Source of the DNA: Caulobacter sp. | GTDB taxonomy: Bacteria; Pseudomonadota; Alphaproteobacteria; Caulobacterales; Caulobacteraceae | NCBI RefSeq assembly: GCF_017744445.1 | Contig: NZ_JAGIBH010000001.1 | Span: 631,937 to 695,936, forward strand | Reading direction: 5' to 3' | Length of the DNA stretch: 64,000 nucleotides | Shown here: positions 17,640-26,240 of the stretch, piece after piece | Layout: each line of letters begins with the position of its first letter | How positions within the stretch are numbered: position 1 is the stretch's first letter | The notes under the pieces: generated by a model | Database searches by the model: none | Seen by the model: the letters and a program-made list of their open reading frames with translations, nothing else | Told to the model about the DNA's origin: nothing | Translations under genes and position numbers: made by a program

Positions 17640-18368
17640 TCACTCTCCAAACGGACACAGCCGTACGCGGGTGCGGTGGTCGGCGGGGGCGGGCTGGCCG
17701 TCGGGGAGGCGGCCGTGGAAGTAGCTGCGCTGCCAACCCTGGGCGACGGCGGCTTCCTGCTGGGCGTGCAGGTCGGTGTTGAACTGGCGGCGGCTCTCGG
17801 TCCAGCTCCGGTAGAGCGCCGCGAGCGTCGGATCGCTGTCGAGGTCGCGGAACTCCGGCGTCGTCGCCTCGGCCGTGGCGCGCGCGACGGGGAAAATGTG
17901 ACAGATCGGCTCGCCCTTGCGGAAGCTGACCACGTGCGCGGGCCGGGTGAAGCGCCAGTTCATGGTGAAGGTGTAGGGGCTCCAGTCGGTCTCGACGATC
18001 GCGCTCAGCGGCGCGATGCCGTCGCGCGGCGCGTTGACGGGGCCGCCGACGTGCAGGTCGTAGCCGGGCTCGGTGCGGAAGAGGGCCGGAATCGGGAAGG
18101 TCAGGACGCCGTGGCCGAAGTGGCCGGTCGGCAGCAGGTGGGCCGGATCGCCCGAGAGCACCACCACGCCCTCCGGCCCGGGCGCGCCGGTCCAGTAGGC
18201 CGACACGTCGACCGGGCACATGATCTCCCAGCCCTGGGCGTTGGCGATGTTCAGCGGCAGGCAGCGATAGGCGAACTTCCGCGGCGTCGCGTCCATCCAG
18301 TCCCGCGCCACGCCGGCTGGCCGGATCTCCGGCGGCCGGTCGGTCACGGGGTAGCAGATGAGCTTCAT
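17640..18368 (-). CDS. DUF6065-like protein in secretion operon
   Basis: A 242-residue protein starting MKLICYPVTDRPPEIRPAG, with WMDATPRKFAYRCLPL and NAQGWEI blocks that I associate with the uncharacterised DUF6065 family. It has no signal peptide or membrane helix and is probably cytosolic. It begins 12 bases after the FhaC-type transporter gene on the same strand, so the three genes likely form one transcript. A role in modifying or assisting the secreted partner is conceivable but is only inference from position. Confidence 0.6.
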   Translation of the reverse strand: MKLICYPVTDRPPEIRPAGVARDWMDATPRKFAYRCLPLNIANAQGWEIMCPVDVSAYWTGAPGPEGVVVLSGDPAHLLPTGHFGHGVLTFPIPALFRTEPGYDLHVGGPVNAPRDGIAPLSAIVETDWSPYTFTMNWRFTRPAHVVSFRKGEPICHIFPVARATAEATTPEFRDLDSDPTLAALYRSWTESRRQFNTDLHAQQEAAVAQGWQRSYFHGRLPDGQPAPADHRTRVRLCPFGE

Positions 18369-18379
18369 GCGAACCTCGC

Positions 18380-19987
18380 CTAAAAGGTGACGACCAGCCC
18401 GAAATGACCGCGTCCGGATGGGTGGCCGGGCTGCTCGCCGACCGGGAAGCCCCAGGCGCCGCGGGCGCTGACCCGGCTGGTGAGGGTCAGGTTGAAACCG
18501 GCCCCAACCGCTTGCAAGGTCAAGCTCTTGGGATCGCCGGCCAGGCGCGAGCGGTTGGTCAGCCAGCCTGCGTCCCAGAACAGGTAGGGCGAGAAGGTCC
18601 GCCCATTCCCATCGAGCATGATCGGCGGCGGCGACAGCTCGTTGCGCATCAGCGCGCCCTGGTCGCCGTAGAGGGCGCCTTCGTCATAGCCGCGGATGCT
18701 GGAGACGCCGCCGAAGGCCATCTGCTCGGAACCCAGTAGGGCGCTGCTGGCGAGCTGGCCGCGCAGGCTGGTGCGCAGCGACCACTGGCGCGGCAGGCGC
18801 GTCTGGCGATCCAGGCTCAGGCGCAGCACCGCGAAGCGCGCGTCGGCGCCGGAGCGGATCTTCTGGTAGTCGGCCTTGTCGCTGTCGCCGGTCAGGCCGC
18901 CGGGGCTGACCGCCAGGTTGGCCGAGAGCGACGTGCCGCCCCGCGCGTCCTCGAATTGCCCGGTCCAGCCGACGCCGAAGGTGACCACGTCGGCGGTGTT
19001 GTCGCTGATCGGGAAGTCCGAGAAGCGGAAGTTGTTGTTCGAGCGCCGGAACACGGTGGCGAACTCGATCGTCTGGTTGTTCCGCAGCGGGACCTGGTAG
19101 CCCAGGCTGGCTGAGCTGTTGTAGCCCTCCATGGTGAAGGGGGCGGGCAGGTCGCCGTTCACGGTGGCGTACGACGCCGAGGCGGTCAGCACGTGCCGCC
19201 AGGGCAGGAAGCTCTGCAGGCTGAGCGCGTGACCGACGGTCTTGTCGAAGTCGGGGCTGGCCGAGAGCTGGTAGCTAAGTATGTCGCCGCGCCCGAAGGC
19301 GTCGCCCCAGGTCGCCGAGAGGCCGACCCGCAGCGGATCGGTGAGGTCCGTGCCGGTGTCGTCCAGCGAGGCGCTGACCGACCAGGGCCGCTTCTCCCGC
19401 GTCTCGATCGTTAGGTCCACCGCGCCGAATGGGCCGCCCGGCGCGGCGACGGCCGTGGCCTGTCGGAACGGGTTACGATTGATCCAGGCGAGATCGCGAT
19501 CCAGCACGGCCTTGTCGATCGGCTGGCCGGGCTTGGCCGTGACCGCGCCGCTGTACTGGGCCGCGTCGAACACCTTGGCGCCCTTGACGCTGACCTTGTC
19601 GAGCCGGCCTTCCGTCAGCAGCACCTGGACCACGCCGCCAGCGGCCTGCTGGCCGGGCAGCACGGCGGCGCTGAAGGGGTGGTCGCTGGCCTTCAGGGCC
19701 GCGCCGAGCGCCGCCTGCAGGCCGCCGAGCGTGTCGCCGGTCAGGGGACGGCCGAGGAACGGCGCGACCGCCGTCTGGACCGAAGCGCGCAGGGGAGGCG
19801 AGAGGCGGCTGACGTCCACCCGATCGACAGGCTGCGTCCAGCCGGCGGCGACCACTTGGCCGGGCTCGGAGAGCAGAACCACGCCGGTGAGGACGGGGGC
19901 GGGAGCGGGCGTGGGGGCGGTCTGGGCCGCCGCGGCGCCAGCCCACAGGCCGATCGCGGCGGCCGCGAGGGGGACTAGGCTTCTCAT
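18380..19987 (-). CDS. TpsB outer-membrane transporter (FhaC/ShlB type)
   Basis: A 535-residue two-partner secretion transporter: signal peptide (cleavage near AAAAQT), two POTRA-like periplasmic domains to about residue 200, and a beta-barrel with the diagnostic GGVSSIRGYDEG motif and a terminal Phe. It inserts in the outer membrane and exports the exoprotein encoded just upstream. Its ATG overlaps that gene's TGA (ATGA), giving coupled synthesis of the pair. The order exoprotein then transporter is common in TPS systems. Confidence 0.9.
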   Translation of the reverse strand: MRSLVPLAAAAIGLWAGAAAAQTAPTPAPAPVLTGVVLLSEPGQVVAAGWTQPVDRVDVSRLSPPLRASVQTAVAPFLGRPLTGDTLGGLQAALGAALKASDHPFSAAVLPGQQAAGGVVQVLLTEGRLDKVSVKGAKVFDAAQYSGAVTAKPGQPIDKAVLDRDLAWINRNPFRQATAVAAPGGPFGAVDLTIETREKRPWSVSASLDDTGTDLTDPLRVGLSATWGDAFGRGDILSYQLSASPDFDKTVGHALSLQSFLPWRHVLTASASYATVNGDLPAPFTMEGYNSSASLGYQVPLRNNQTIEFATVFRRSNNNFRFSDFPISDNTADVVTFGVGWTGQFEDARGGTSLSANLAVSPGGLTGDSDKADYQKIRSGADARFAVLRLSLDRQTRLPRQWSLRTSLRGQLASSALLGSEQMAFGGVSSIRGYDEGALYGDQGALMRNELSPPPIMLDGNGRTFSPYLFWDAGWLTNRSRLAGDPKSLTLQAVGAGFNLTLTSRVSARGAWGFPVGEQPGHPSGRGHFGLVVTF

Positions 19988-22900
19988 CGGTAGGAAACCC
20001 CGCTCGTCATGTTGATGAGGTGCATCAGCAGCAGTTGCTGGCCGTTGTCCTGCTTGATCAGGTCGCCCAGCGGCTTGCCGTCGTAGGTGCGCTTGTCGAT
20101 TGTCCCGTAGACCGCGTCATTGGTCTCCTGGATCTTGATGATGTCAGTCAGGACCAGGGAGAAGACGATGCCGGCGGCGGCGGTGACGGCGCCCGCTCCG
20201 GCGCCCGCGATGGCGGCGGCGGTGCTGCCGATCGCCGTGGCCGCGGTGGCGAACGGCACGATGCTGCCGCTCAGCACCGCCACGCTGACCCCCGTGCCGA
20301 CGACCAGGCCGCCGCCGATGGCGGCCTCGAGGCTGAAGGCCTGCTGCATGGCCACGCTGCTGGCGTTGACGCCGGAATAGACCTTGGCCAGTTCCGCCGG
20401 CGACTGGATCCCACCGACAGGCACGCCGATCGTGGCGCGAGCGTAGAAGTCCTGGTCCTTGGGATTGGGGCCGTAGTCGTAGAGCACCGTCATGCCGGCG
20501 CCGCGCGTCTCGAACTGCTTGTCGCGCCAGGCCTCGTAGTCGGCCGCGACCTGGCGGGCGGTGGTCAGCTCCTCGTTGCGGACATACTCCTCGACATAGT
20601 TCATCAAGCCCCAGTCGCCGGCGTTCCAGGCGCTCTTGGGCTTGGCCAGAACGTCGTTGACGGCGACCAGCAGGGCGGCGGCCACCGCGCCGCGGTATTC
20701 CGGCGACGTCGGGCCGTTGGCCGCCACGCCGGCCGGAATGGCCTTGAGGTAGGGCGCCAGCAAAGGTTGCAGCGCGACCGGATAGCCCTGGGGCGTCAGC
20801 GGGGCGGTCTCGAACGCGACGCGCTTGGCCGCGATGCCGTGGATCTCCCCGTAGGCGAGCGTGTAGCGGCTGTCCATCCAGGCCACGACATCCGGGTCCA
20901 TGGTCCCCGAGCAGGCCTTCTTCAAGACTTCGCAGCCCATGCCGTAGGCGGCGTCGAACTCCGGCCCGGAGATGCCGTACTTCAGGCCGAACACGCCGCG
21001 GACGCCGGCATAGTTGGGCGCGGCGGTGGTCGCGTTGTAGTTCGGGTCGAAGATCGCCGGGTCGCCGGTGATGACGGCGGTCGAGCCGCCGCCACCGCCC
21101 TGCCCCTGGAGCAGGAGATTCAATTCGTCCTGGGTCAGGACGTGGACCACGACCGGTTCCGGAGGGGGAGGCGGCGGCGGAGGCAAAGGCGGGATGTATG
21201 TCGCCGAAATCGTGACCGCCGGGATGATCTGCACGCCCGAGGTGATCGTGATCACCGAGGTCAGCGAGGCTGGGTCCTGGCCGGACTCATAGGTCGTGGT
21301 CCCGCCCGTAACCGGCGGCGGAGGTGACACGGGTGGCGGTGGTGACACCGGCGGCGGTGAAACAGGAGGCGGCGACACCGGGGGCGGCGACACGGGAGGT
21401 GGGGACACCGGCGGAGGCGACACGGGTGGCGGTGGTGACACCGGCGGCGGTGAAACGGGAGGCGGCGACACCGGGGGCGGTGAAACAGGAGGCGGTGAAA
21501 CAGGAGGGGGGGAGACCGGGGGTGGCGACACGGGAGGCGGGGACACCGGCGGCGGTGAGACAGGAGGCGGCGATACCGGAGGCGGAGACACCGGGGGCGG
21601 CGAAACCGGCGGCGTCGGGTCGGGTGGGATCGTCACGGCGCCGGGCAGCGGGACGTTGGTGGCGTAGATCCCCTTCGACACGCTGGGATCGATGAGGTCG
21701 GTCGGATAGACGCCGCTCTTCTGGACGAAGCCGGTCAGGTTGCCGATGTCGCTGTTGCCGGCGACGTAGATGCGGATGTTGCCGGTGCTGCCGAAGCCGG
21801 TCATGGGCGAGAGCACGCTCAACCCGCCGCGCTTGACGTCGAACACCACCCCGTCGCGGGCGCCGTTGAAGGTGAAGGTGGAGGCGAAGGTCAGACTGTC
21901 GGCGGCGACAATCTTCACCGTCTCGGCGCTGAAGCTCGGGAACCGCGCGGAGCCGACGAAGGCTCCGTCCAGGATCAGGCCGCCTTCGGCGTCGGTGATC
22001 TGGGCGGTGTCGATCGTCCCACCGGCCTGGGCCTCGAAGGTGACCCTGCCGATGGCGTTGTTGGCGGCGTTGAGCAAGATGGTGCTGCCAGCGCCATAGC
22101 GCAGCCTCAGGGTGTCGACCTTGAAGCGGACGAAGTCGCCGGGCTGGAAGTTCTTGAACTCGGCCGTCAGGGACTTGACCACGATCGCTGGCGTCGACGG
22201 CCCGCCAAGATCGGACCAGTCGATGCTACGGCCGGCTTTCAGGACCAGGCTCGAGCCCGCCGAGCTGTTGACGATGTGGTTGCCCAGGATGACGTCGCGC
22301 GTGGCGTCCAGGGTCAGGGCGTTGGTCCCCGACCAGAAGATCCCGCTCTCGACCCGGATATCGCCGGTTCCGGACCCCGAGCCGGCGGTGCTGACCGTGA
22401 TGGCGGTGGTGGCCAGTTGGCTGGTCAGCCAGTCGACGCCGATCAGGCTCTCGGAGGCCGCGCCGTTGGTCGTGGTCCCGCCCGAGACCGTCCCCGCCGC
22501 CGAGCCGGCGACGATGCGGACGGTGGCCGGGTCCAGCAGCAGGCTGCCCGTGGCGCCTTGAGCGGCCGTGGTGTCGACGTGGCCGGCGAAGGCCAGCTGG
22601 CCCTTGCCGGAGATCTCTACCTTGCCGCCGTCGCCCGATAGGGCGCCGCCACGCGCCAGGATCGCGCCGCGATAGTCGGTGCTGTCGTCGGACCAGACGA
22701 CCACCTGGCCGCCGTTTCCTTGCGTCTCAGCGCTGGCGGTGATCCTGGCGCCCTCAACGACCTCGACCACGTGAGCGTTGGTGATGTCGGCGTCGCCGCC
22801 CTGCCAGCCGCCGCCGATCCGCACCCGACCGCCGCGGGCGTCGCCCGACGCGTCGACCTGGCCGCTGACCCGGATCGTCTCGCCCTCAACGGTGACGTCG

Positions 22901-23667
22901 CCGGCCTGGACCAAGCCCGAGAGGTTGACGGCCAGGGCGTAGGGATTGCCGCCGGCCGCGCGCAGCTGGGCCTGCGAGGCCCTGATCGCGCCGGCCGCGT
23001 CGACGGCGCCGGCCCCACGCACCAGCACCGCGCCGCCATCGGATTCCGCGCCCAGCAGGACCTCGGTCCCACCCGCCAGCACGGCCCTGCCGGACGCGGC
23101 GACCTGACCGGTGTTGGACACCTGCCGGCCGATGAGGAACACGTCGCCCGCCCGCGCGGCGATGGCGCCATGATTTTCGATGGCCGCCGTCGAGTCTCCC
23201 CTGAAGGCCAAACGCCCGGCCAGGAAGTCGTCGTCGGTCAGGTTCAGGGTCGAGGCCAGGAAGCCGGCGGTGTCGATCCGGCCGCCGGGGCCTACGACCA
23301 CGCCGTTCGGATTGATCAGGAACACTCGGCCATTGGCCTCCAGACTGCCCTGGATGCGGGTCATGTCGCCGCCGGTGACGCGGTTCAGGATCGCCGCCGC
23401 CGCGTTCGGCTGGTCGAAGCGCAGCGTCGCGCCGCCGGGCACCGACAGGCTGGGCCAGTTGATGATGGCGTTCTGGCTGGTCTGGGTGACGGTCGTCGTC
23501 GCGCCGGCCGTACCGATCCCGACCTGTCCCGAAACCACCGTCTGAGCGCCGGCCTGGAGCGGCAGGGCCAGGGCCACGGCGGTCGAACCGATCAGCCAGG
23601 CGCGTTTGACACGTCCCGCCACTGTGCGATGAGAAGGAGAGAGCAGAGCGTCGGGGACTTTGGGCAT
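19984..23667 (-). CDS. TpsA exoprotein with FhaB N-terminal domain
   Basis: A 1227-residue secreted protein. A signal peptide (hydrophobic near residues 22-38, cleavage AGAQ) is followed by the filamentous-haemagglutinin TPS domain with the hallmark VFLINPNGVVVGPGGRIDT, and beta-helix-like sequence to about residue 680. Residues about 685-788 are some 20 tandem VSPPP units; a second Pro run lies near 830. The remaining 390 residues are mixed, with an Ala/Gly-rich hydrophobic stretch around 1120-1175. ATG 23667 follows TGGGAG. Surface anchoring through the stalk is likely; target or activity is unknown. Confidence 0.85.
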   Translation of the reverse strand: MPKVPDALLSPSHRTVAGRVKRAWLIGSTAVALALPLQAGAQTVVSGQVGIGTAGATTTVTQTSQNAIINWPSLSVPGGATLRFDQPNAAAAILNRVTGGDMTRIQGSLEANGRVFLINPNGVVVGPGGRIDTAGFLASTLNLTDDDFLAGRLAFRGDSTAAIENHGAIAARAGDVFLIGRQVSNTGQVAASGRAVLAGGTEVLLGAESDGGAVLVRGAGAVDAAGAIRASQAQLRAAGGNPYALAVNLSGLVQAGDVTVEGETIRVSGQVDASGDARGGRVRIGGGWQGGDADITNAHVVEVVEGARITASAETQGNGGQVVVWSDDSTDYRGAILARGGALSGDGGKVEISGKGQLAFAGHVDTTAAQGATGSLLLDPATVRIVAGSAAGTVSGGTTTNGAASESLIGVDWLTSQLATTAITVSTAGSGSGTGDIRVESGIFWSGTNALTLDATRDVILGNHIVNSSAGSSLVLKAGRSIDWSDLGGPSTPAIVVKSLTAEFKNFQPGDFVRFKVDTLRLRYGAGSTILLNAANNAIGRVTFEAQAGGTIDTAQITDAEGGLILDGAFVGSARFPSFSAETVKIVAADSLTFASTFTFNGARDGVVFDVKRGGLSVLSPMTGFGSTGNIRIYVAGNSDIGNLTGFVQKSGVYPTDLIDPSVSKGIYATNVPLPGAVTIPPDPTPPVSPPPVSPPPVSPPPVSPPPVSPPPVSPPPVSPPPVSPPPVSPPPVSPPPVSPPPVSPPPPVSPPPVSPPPVSPPPVSPPPVSPPPVSPPPPVSPPPPVTGGTTTYESGQDPASLTSVITITSGVQIIPAVTISATYIPPLPPPPPPPPEPVVVHVLTQDELNLLLQGQGGGGGSTAVITGDPAIFDPNYNATTAAPNYAGVRGVFGLKYGISGPEFDAAYGMGCEVLKKACSGTMDPDVVAWMDSRYTLAYGEIHGIAAKRVAFETAPLTPQGYPVALQPLLAPYLKAIPAGVAANGPTSPEYRGAVAAALLVAVNDVLAKPKSAWNAGDWGLMNYVEEYVRNEELTTARQVAADYEAWRDKQFETRGAGMTVLYDYGPNPKDQDFYARATIGVPVGGIQSPAELAKVYSGVNASSVAMQQAFSLEAAIGGGLVVGTGVSVAVLSGSIVPFATAATAIGSTAAAIAGAGAGAVTAAAGIVFSLVLTDIIKIQETNDAVYGTIDKRTYDGKPLGDLIKQDNGQQLLLMHLINMTSGVSYR
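21304..21615. repeat. Tandem 15-bp repeat encoding VSPPP
   Basis: About 20 degenerate copies of a 15-base unit (plus-strand consensus GGCGGTGACACCGGA-like) encode the proline-rich segment of the exoprotein. Copies vary at third positions, and a few units carry an extra Pro, as expected for a repeat that expands and contracts. Confidence 0.85.
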
Positions 23668-23724
23668 GACGGGGCTCCCACAGAATTTGCAGGTGCTTTT
23701 ACGCTCGGCGACAATCGACCACAG

Positions 23725-23740
23725 CCGTACTGAAGTACGG
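23725..23740. promoter_or_regulatory. Palindrome between secretion operon and two-component genes
   Basis: CCGTACT-ga-AGTACGG is a perfect 7-base inverted repeat. It sits 58 bases upstream of the exoprotein ATG and 63 bases before the response-regulator ATG. LuxR-type regulators bind sites of this kind, so it is a good candidate for the target of the adjacent response regulator. Confidence 0.6.
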
Positions 23741-23802
23741 GTGCGGGCGATTTCCATTTGTGGGATTTTGAAGTCCCGCGATCTCCTGTCCTGGTCATTC
23801 CA

Positions 23803-24396
23803 ATGACTTGCCTGCTGTTCGTCGACGACCATCCCCTCTACCGGACGGGTGTGCAGCGCGCGCTTGGGGAGGCGATGCCCGACCTCACCGTCGTCGCCGT
23901 CACGGACCATGACGAGGCTGTGGCCTATCTGGCGGGTCACGACGACGTGGACCTTTGCCTGACCGACTACCGTCTCGTGGGCCCCGACGGCGTGGCGCTG
24001 CTCAAGGCCGTGGGAGAGCGCTTCCCGACCGTGGCGCGAGGGCTGCTGTGCTCGGACCCGACGCCGGAGCTGGCCCAGCAGGTCAAGGACCTGGGCTGCC
24101 TGGCCTGCCTGTCCAAGGCGCGGGACATGGACGCCCTGGTCGAGGCCCTGGGGGAGCTTTTCAATGGCGGGGCGGTGTTCGACACCGTGGCCGACTCCGC
24201 GCGCGAGCTGCTGTCGCCCAAGCGCCGGCTGGTGCTGGACCTCGCCGCCCAGGGAGGCTCCAACAAGGAGATCGCGCGCCGGCTCGGCATCAGCGAGCGC
24301 ACCGTCAAGGATCACTGGACCCAGATCTTCCTGCGGCTGGGCGTGGTCAATCGCGCCGAGGCGGTGAGCCGCGCTCACCAGCTGCGGATCATCTGA
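23803..24396 (+). CDS. LuxR/NarL-type response regulator
   Basis: A 197-residue regulator with an N-terminal receiver (acidic pair in LLFVDDHP, phospho-acceptor Asp55 in LTDYRL, Lys in LSKARD) and a C-terminal LuxR helix-turn-helix (GGSNKEIARRLGISERTVKDH). Phosphorylation by the kinase encoded next is expected. ATG 23803 gives the canonical receiver start; slightly longer starts exist. Its TGA overlaps the kinase ATG (TGATG). It diverges from the two-partner secretion operon and is the likely regulator of that operon. Confidence 0.88.
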   Translation: MTCLLFVDDHPLYRTGVQRALGEAMPDLTVVAVTDHDEAVAYLAGHDDVDLCLTDYRLVGPDGVALLKAVGERFPTVARGLLCSDPTPELAQQVKDLGCLACLSKARDMDALVEALGELFNGGAVFDTVADSARELLSPKRRLVLDLAAQGGSNKEIARRLGISERTVKDHWTQIFLRLGVVNRAEAVSRAHQLRII

Positions 24397-26189
24397 TGGC
24401 GAGCGAGGCCGCGCCCGACGCCGACGAGGTGCGGCTCAAGCGCCTGGTCGACGACGAGCGCGTGCGCGAAATCTACGGCCGGCCCGGAACCAACATCTAT
24501 GCGGGCCCCGCGCATGTGACGATCGTCGTGCTGATGCAGGGCCTGGTGCTCTGGCCGGTGAACGGCGGGCCGCACCTGTTGGCCTGGCTGGGCATGATGC
24601 TGCTGATCGAGGCCGGCATCGTCACGCTCCTCTGGACCTTCCACCGACAGCCGCGCCCGGCCGAGGCCCTTCCGTTCTGGGGACGGGCGAAGACGATCCA
24701 GGCCGCGATCCACGGCCTGGGCTGGTCGGCGCAGATGCTGATGACCTATGAGCCCTCGAAGCCGCTGACCCTGCTGGCCATCGTCATCGCCAACGCCAGC
24801 ATGGCCGCCGGCAACCTGCCGACGACCGGCGTGCATCTGCCCAGCATGACCAGCTTCTCGGCCTGTGCGCTGCTGCCGGCGGCGGTGTTCGCCTTGCTTC
24901 GCACCCAGGATCCCACCGCGCTCTACGCCGCCTACATGCTGGTGCTGACGTTCGTGCTGGTCATGAGCAATGGCTCGCGGGCGTCCAAGCTGGCGGGCGA
25001 GACCATCCGCCTGCGCCTGGCGATGGCCGAGCAGGTCGACCTGCGCCGTCGGTTGCAGGAGGACGCCGAGGAAGGCCGCCGCATGGCCGAGGCCGCCAGC
25101 GCCGAGCGCACGCGCTTCTTCGGCGCGGCCAGCCACGATCTGCGCCAACCCGTGCACGCCTTGGGCCTCTACGCCTCGCTGCTACGCCGCGACCCGCCGG
25201 CGCGCGAGCGGCGGGAGCTGATCGCCAATGTCGTGGCCTGCGTCGACAGCCTGGACCGCCTGTTCAACGCCATCCTGGGCGTTACCCGCGCCTCGCGGCT
25301 CAGCGCGCCGGAGCTGATCGGCCCGACGCCGCTGGCCGACATCATCGCGCGGCTGATGCTGCAGTACCGGCCCGAGGCGGAAGCCAAGGGGCTGAAGCTG
25401 CGCGCGCCGGTCACCTCGCTCTGGGCGCGCGGCGATCCGGCCGCGATCGAACGGATTCTCGGCAACCTCGTCGCCAATGCCATTCGCTACACCAAGACGG
25501 GCGGCGTCGTGGTGGGCGCGCGGCGGCAAGGCGAGGACGTGGCGCTGATCGTGGCCGATACCGGCGTCGGCATCGCCGATGCGGACCGCACCCGCGTGTT
25601 CGCGCCGTTCTTCCAGGTCGAGAATACCGGCCGCGACCGCGCCGCGGGCTTCGGGTTGGGTCTGGCGACCGTGCGGGAGCTGTGCCTGGCCCAAGGCTAT
25701 GCGATGGACCTTCAGTCCGAGCCTGGCCGGGGCAGCGTGTTCAGCGTCGTCCTGCCGCGCGCCGACGCGATGCCGAGCACTCCGGCGCCGACGCCGGCTT
25801 TGGTTGAGCGTCCGGACCGGCCCAATGTCCTGCTGGTCGAGGACGACCCGCTGGTCGCCGACGCCGTCCGCCGGCTGCTGACCGACTGGGGCATGCGGGT
25901 GCATGTGTGCGTCGACGGCGAGGGCGCGCTGGAGGCGCTGGAGGCCGGCGGCCGATGGAACGCCCTGATCGACTACCGCCTGGCTGGCAAGGAAACGGGC
26001 CTGGATATCGCCCGATCGATCCGGACCCGCCATGGCGACGCGATCGGGCTGTCTCTGATCACCGGTGAGAGCGACCCGGTGATCTTCGCGGCCGCCGAAC
26101 ACCTCGGGATGCGTGTCCTGCAGAAGCCGCTAAAACCCATTCGCCTCCGGGCGCTGCTGTCGAGCGAGACCTATCAGGCTAGCGCCTGA
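24396..26189 (+). CDS. Hybrid sensor histidine kinase
   Basis: A 597-residue membrane-bound hybrid kinase. About five or six hydrophobic segments lie in residues 40-195, then a coiled-coil-like linker, the DHp domain with His247 (ASHDLRQPVHALG), the ATPase domain (N box NLVANAIRYT, G1 DTGVGIAD, G2 GFGLGLA) and a C-terminal receiver with Asp526 (LIDYRLAG). The DLRQPVHAL H-box belongs to kinases usually paired with LuxR-type regulators, as here. The membrane sensor has no recognisable ligand domain, so the signal is unknown. Confidence 0.88.
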   Translation: MASEAAPDADEVRLKRLVDDERVREIYGRPGTNIYAGPAHVTIVVLMQGLVLWPVNGGPHLLAWLGMMLLIEAGIVTLLWTFHRQPRPAEALPFWGRAKTIQAAIHGLGWSAQMLMTYEPSKPLTLLAIVIANASMAAGNLPTTGVHLPSMTSFSACALLPAAVFALLRTQDPTALYAAYMLVLTFVLVMSNGSRASKLAGETIRLRLAMAEQVDLRRRLQEDAEEGRRMAEAASAERTRFFGAASHDLRQPVHALGLYASLLRRDPPARERRELIANVVACVDSLDRLFNAILGVTRASRLSAPELIGPTPLADIIARLMLQYRPEAEAKGLKLRAPVTSLWARGDPAAIERILGNLVANAIRYTKTGGVVVGARRQGEDVALIVADTGVGIADADRTRVFAPFFQVENTGRDRAAGFGLGLATVRELCLAQGYAMDLQSEPGRGSVFSVVLPRADAMPSTPAPTPALVERPDRPNVLLVEDDPLVADAVRRLLTDWGMRVHVCVDGEGALEALEAGGRWNALIDYRLAGKETGLDIARSIRTRHGDAIGLSLITGESDPVIFAAAEHLGMRVLQKPLKPIRLRALLSSETYQASA

Positions 26190-26240
26190 AGACTGTGAAG
26201 CGCCAATATCAGAAGCTCCATGGTCCGGCGCGCGTGACCG

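Noticed and set aside
17441..17640. tRNA-Ser as integration site of a mobile element
   Set aside because: No integrase gene or repeat of the tRNA 3' end is seen nearby; the flanking genes look native.
21304..21615. Regular repeats that could look like a CRISPR array
   Set aside because: Units are 15 bases without unique spacers and are in frame, encoding VSPPP repeats of the exoprotein.
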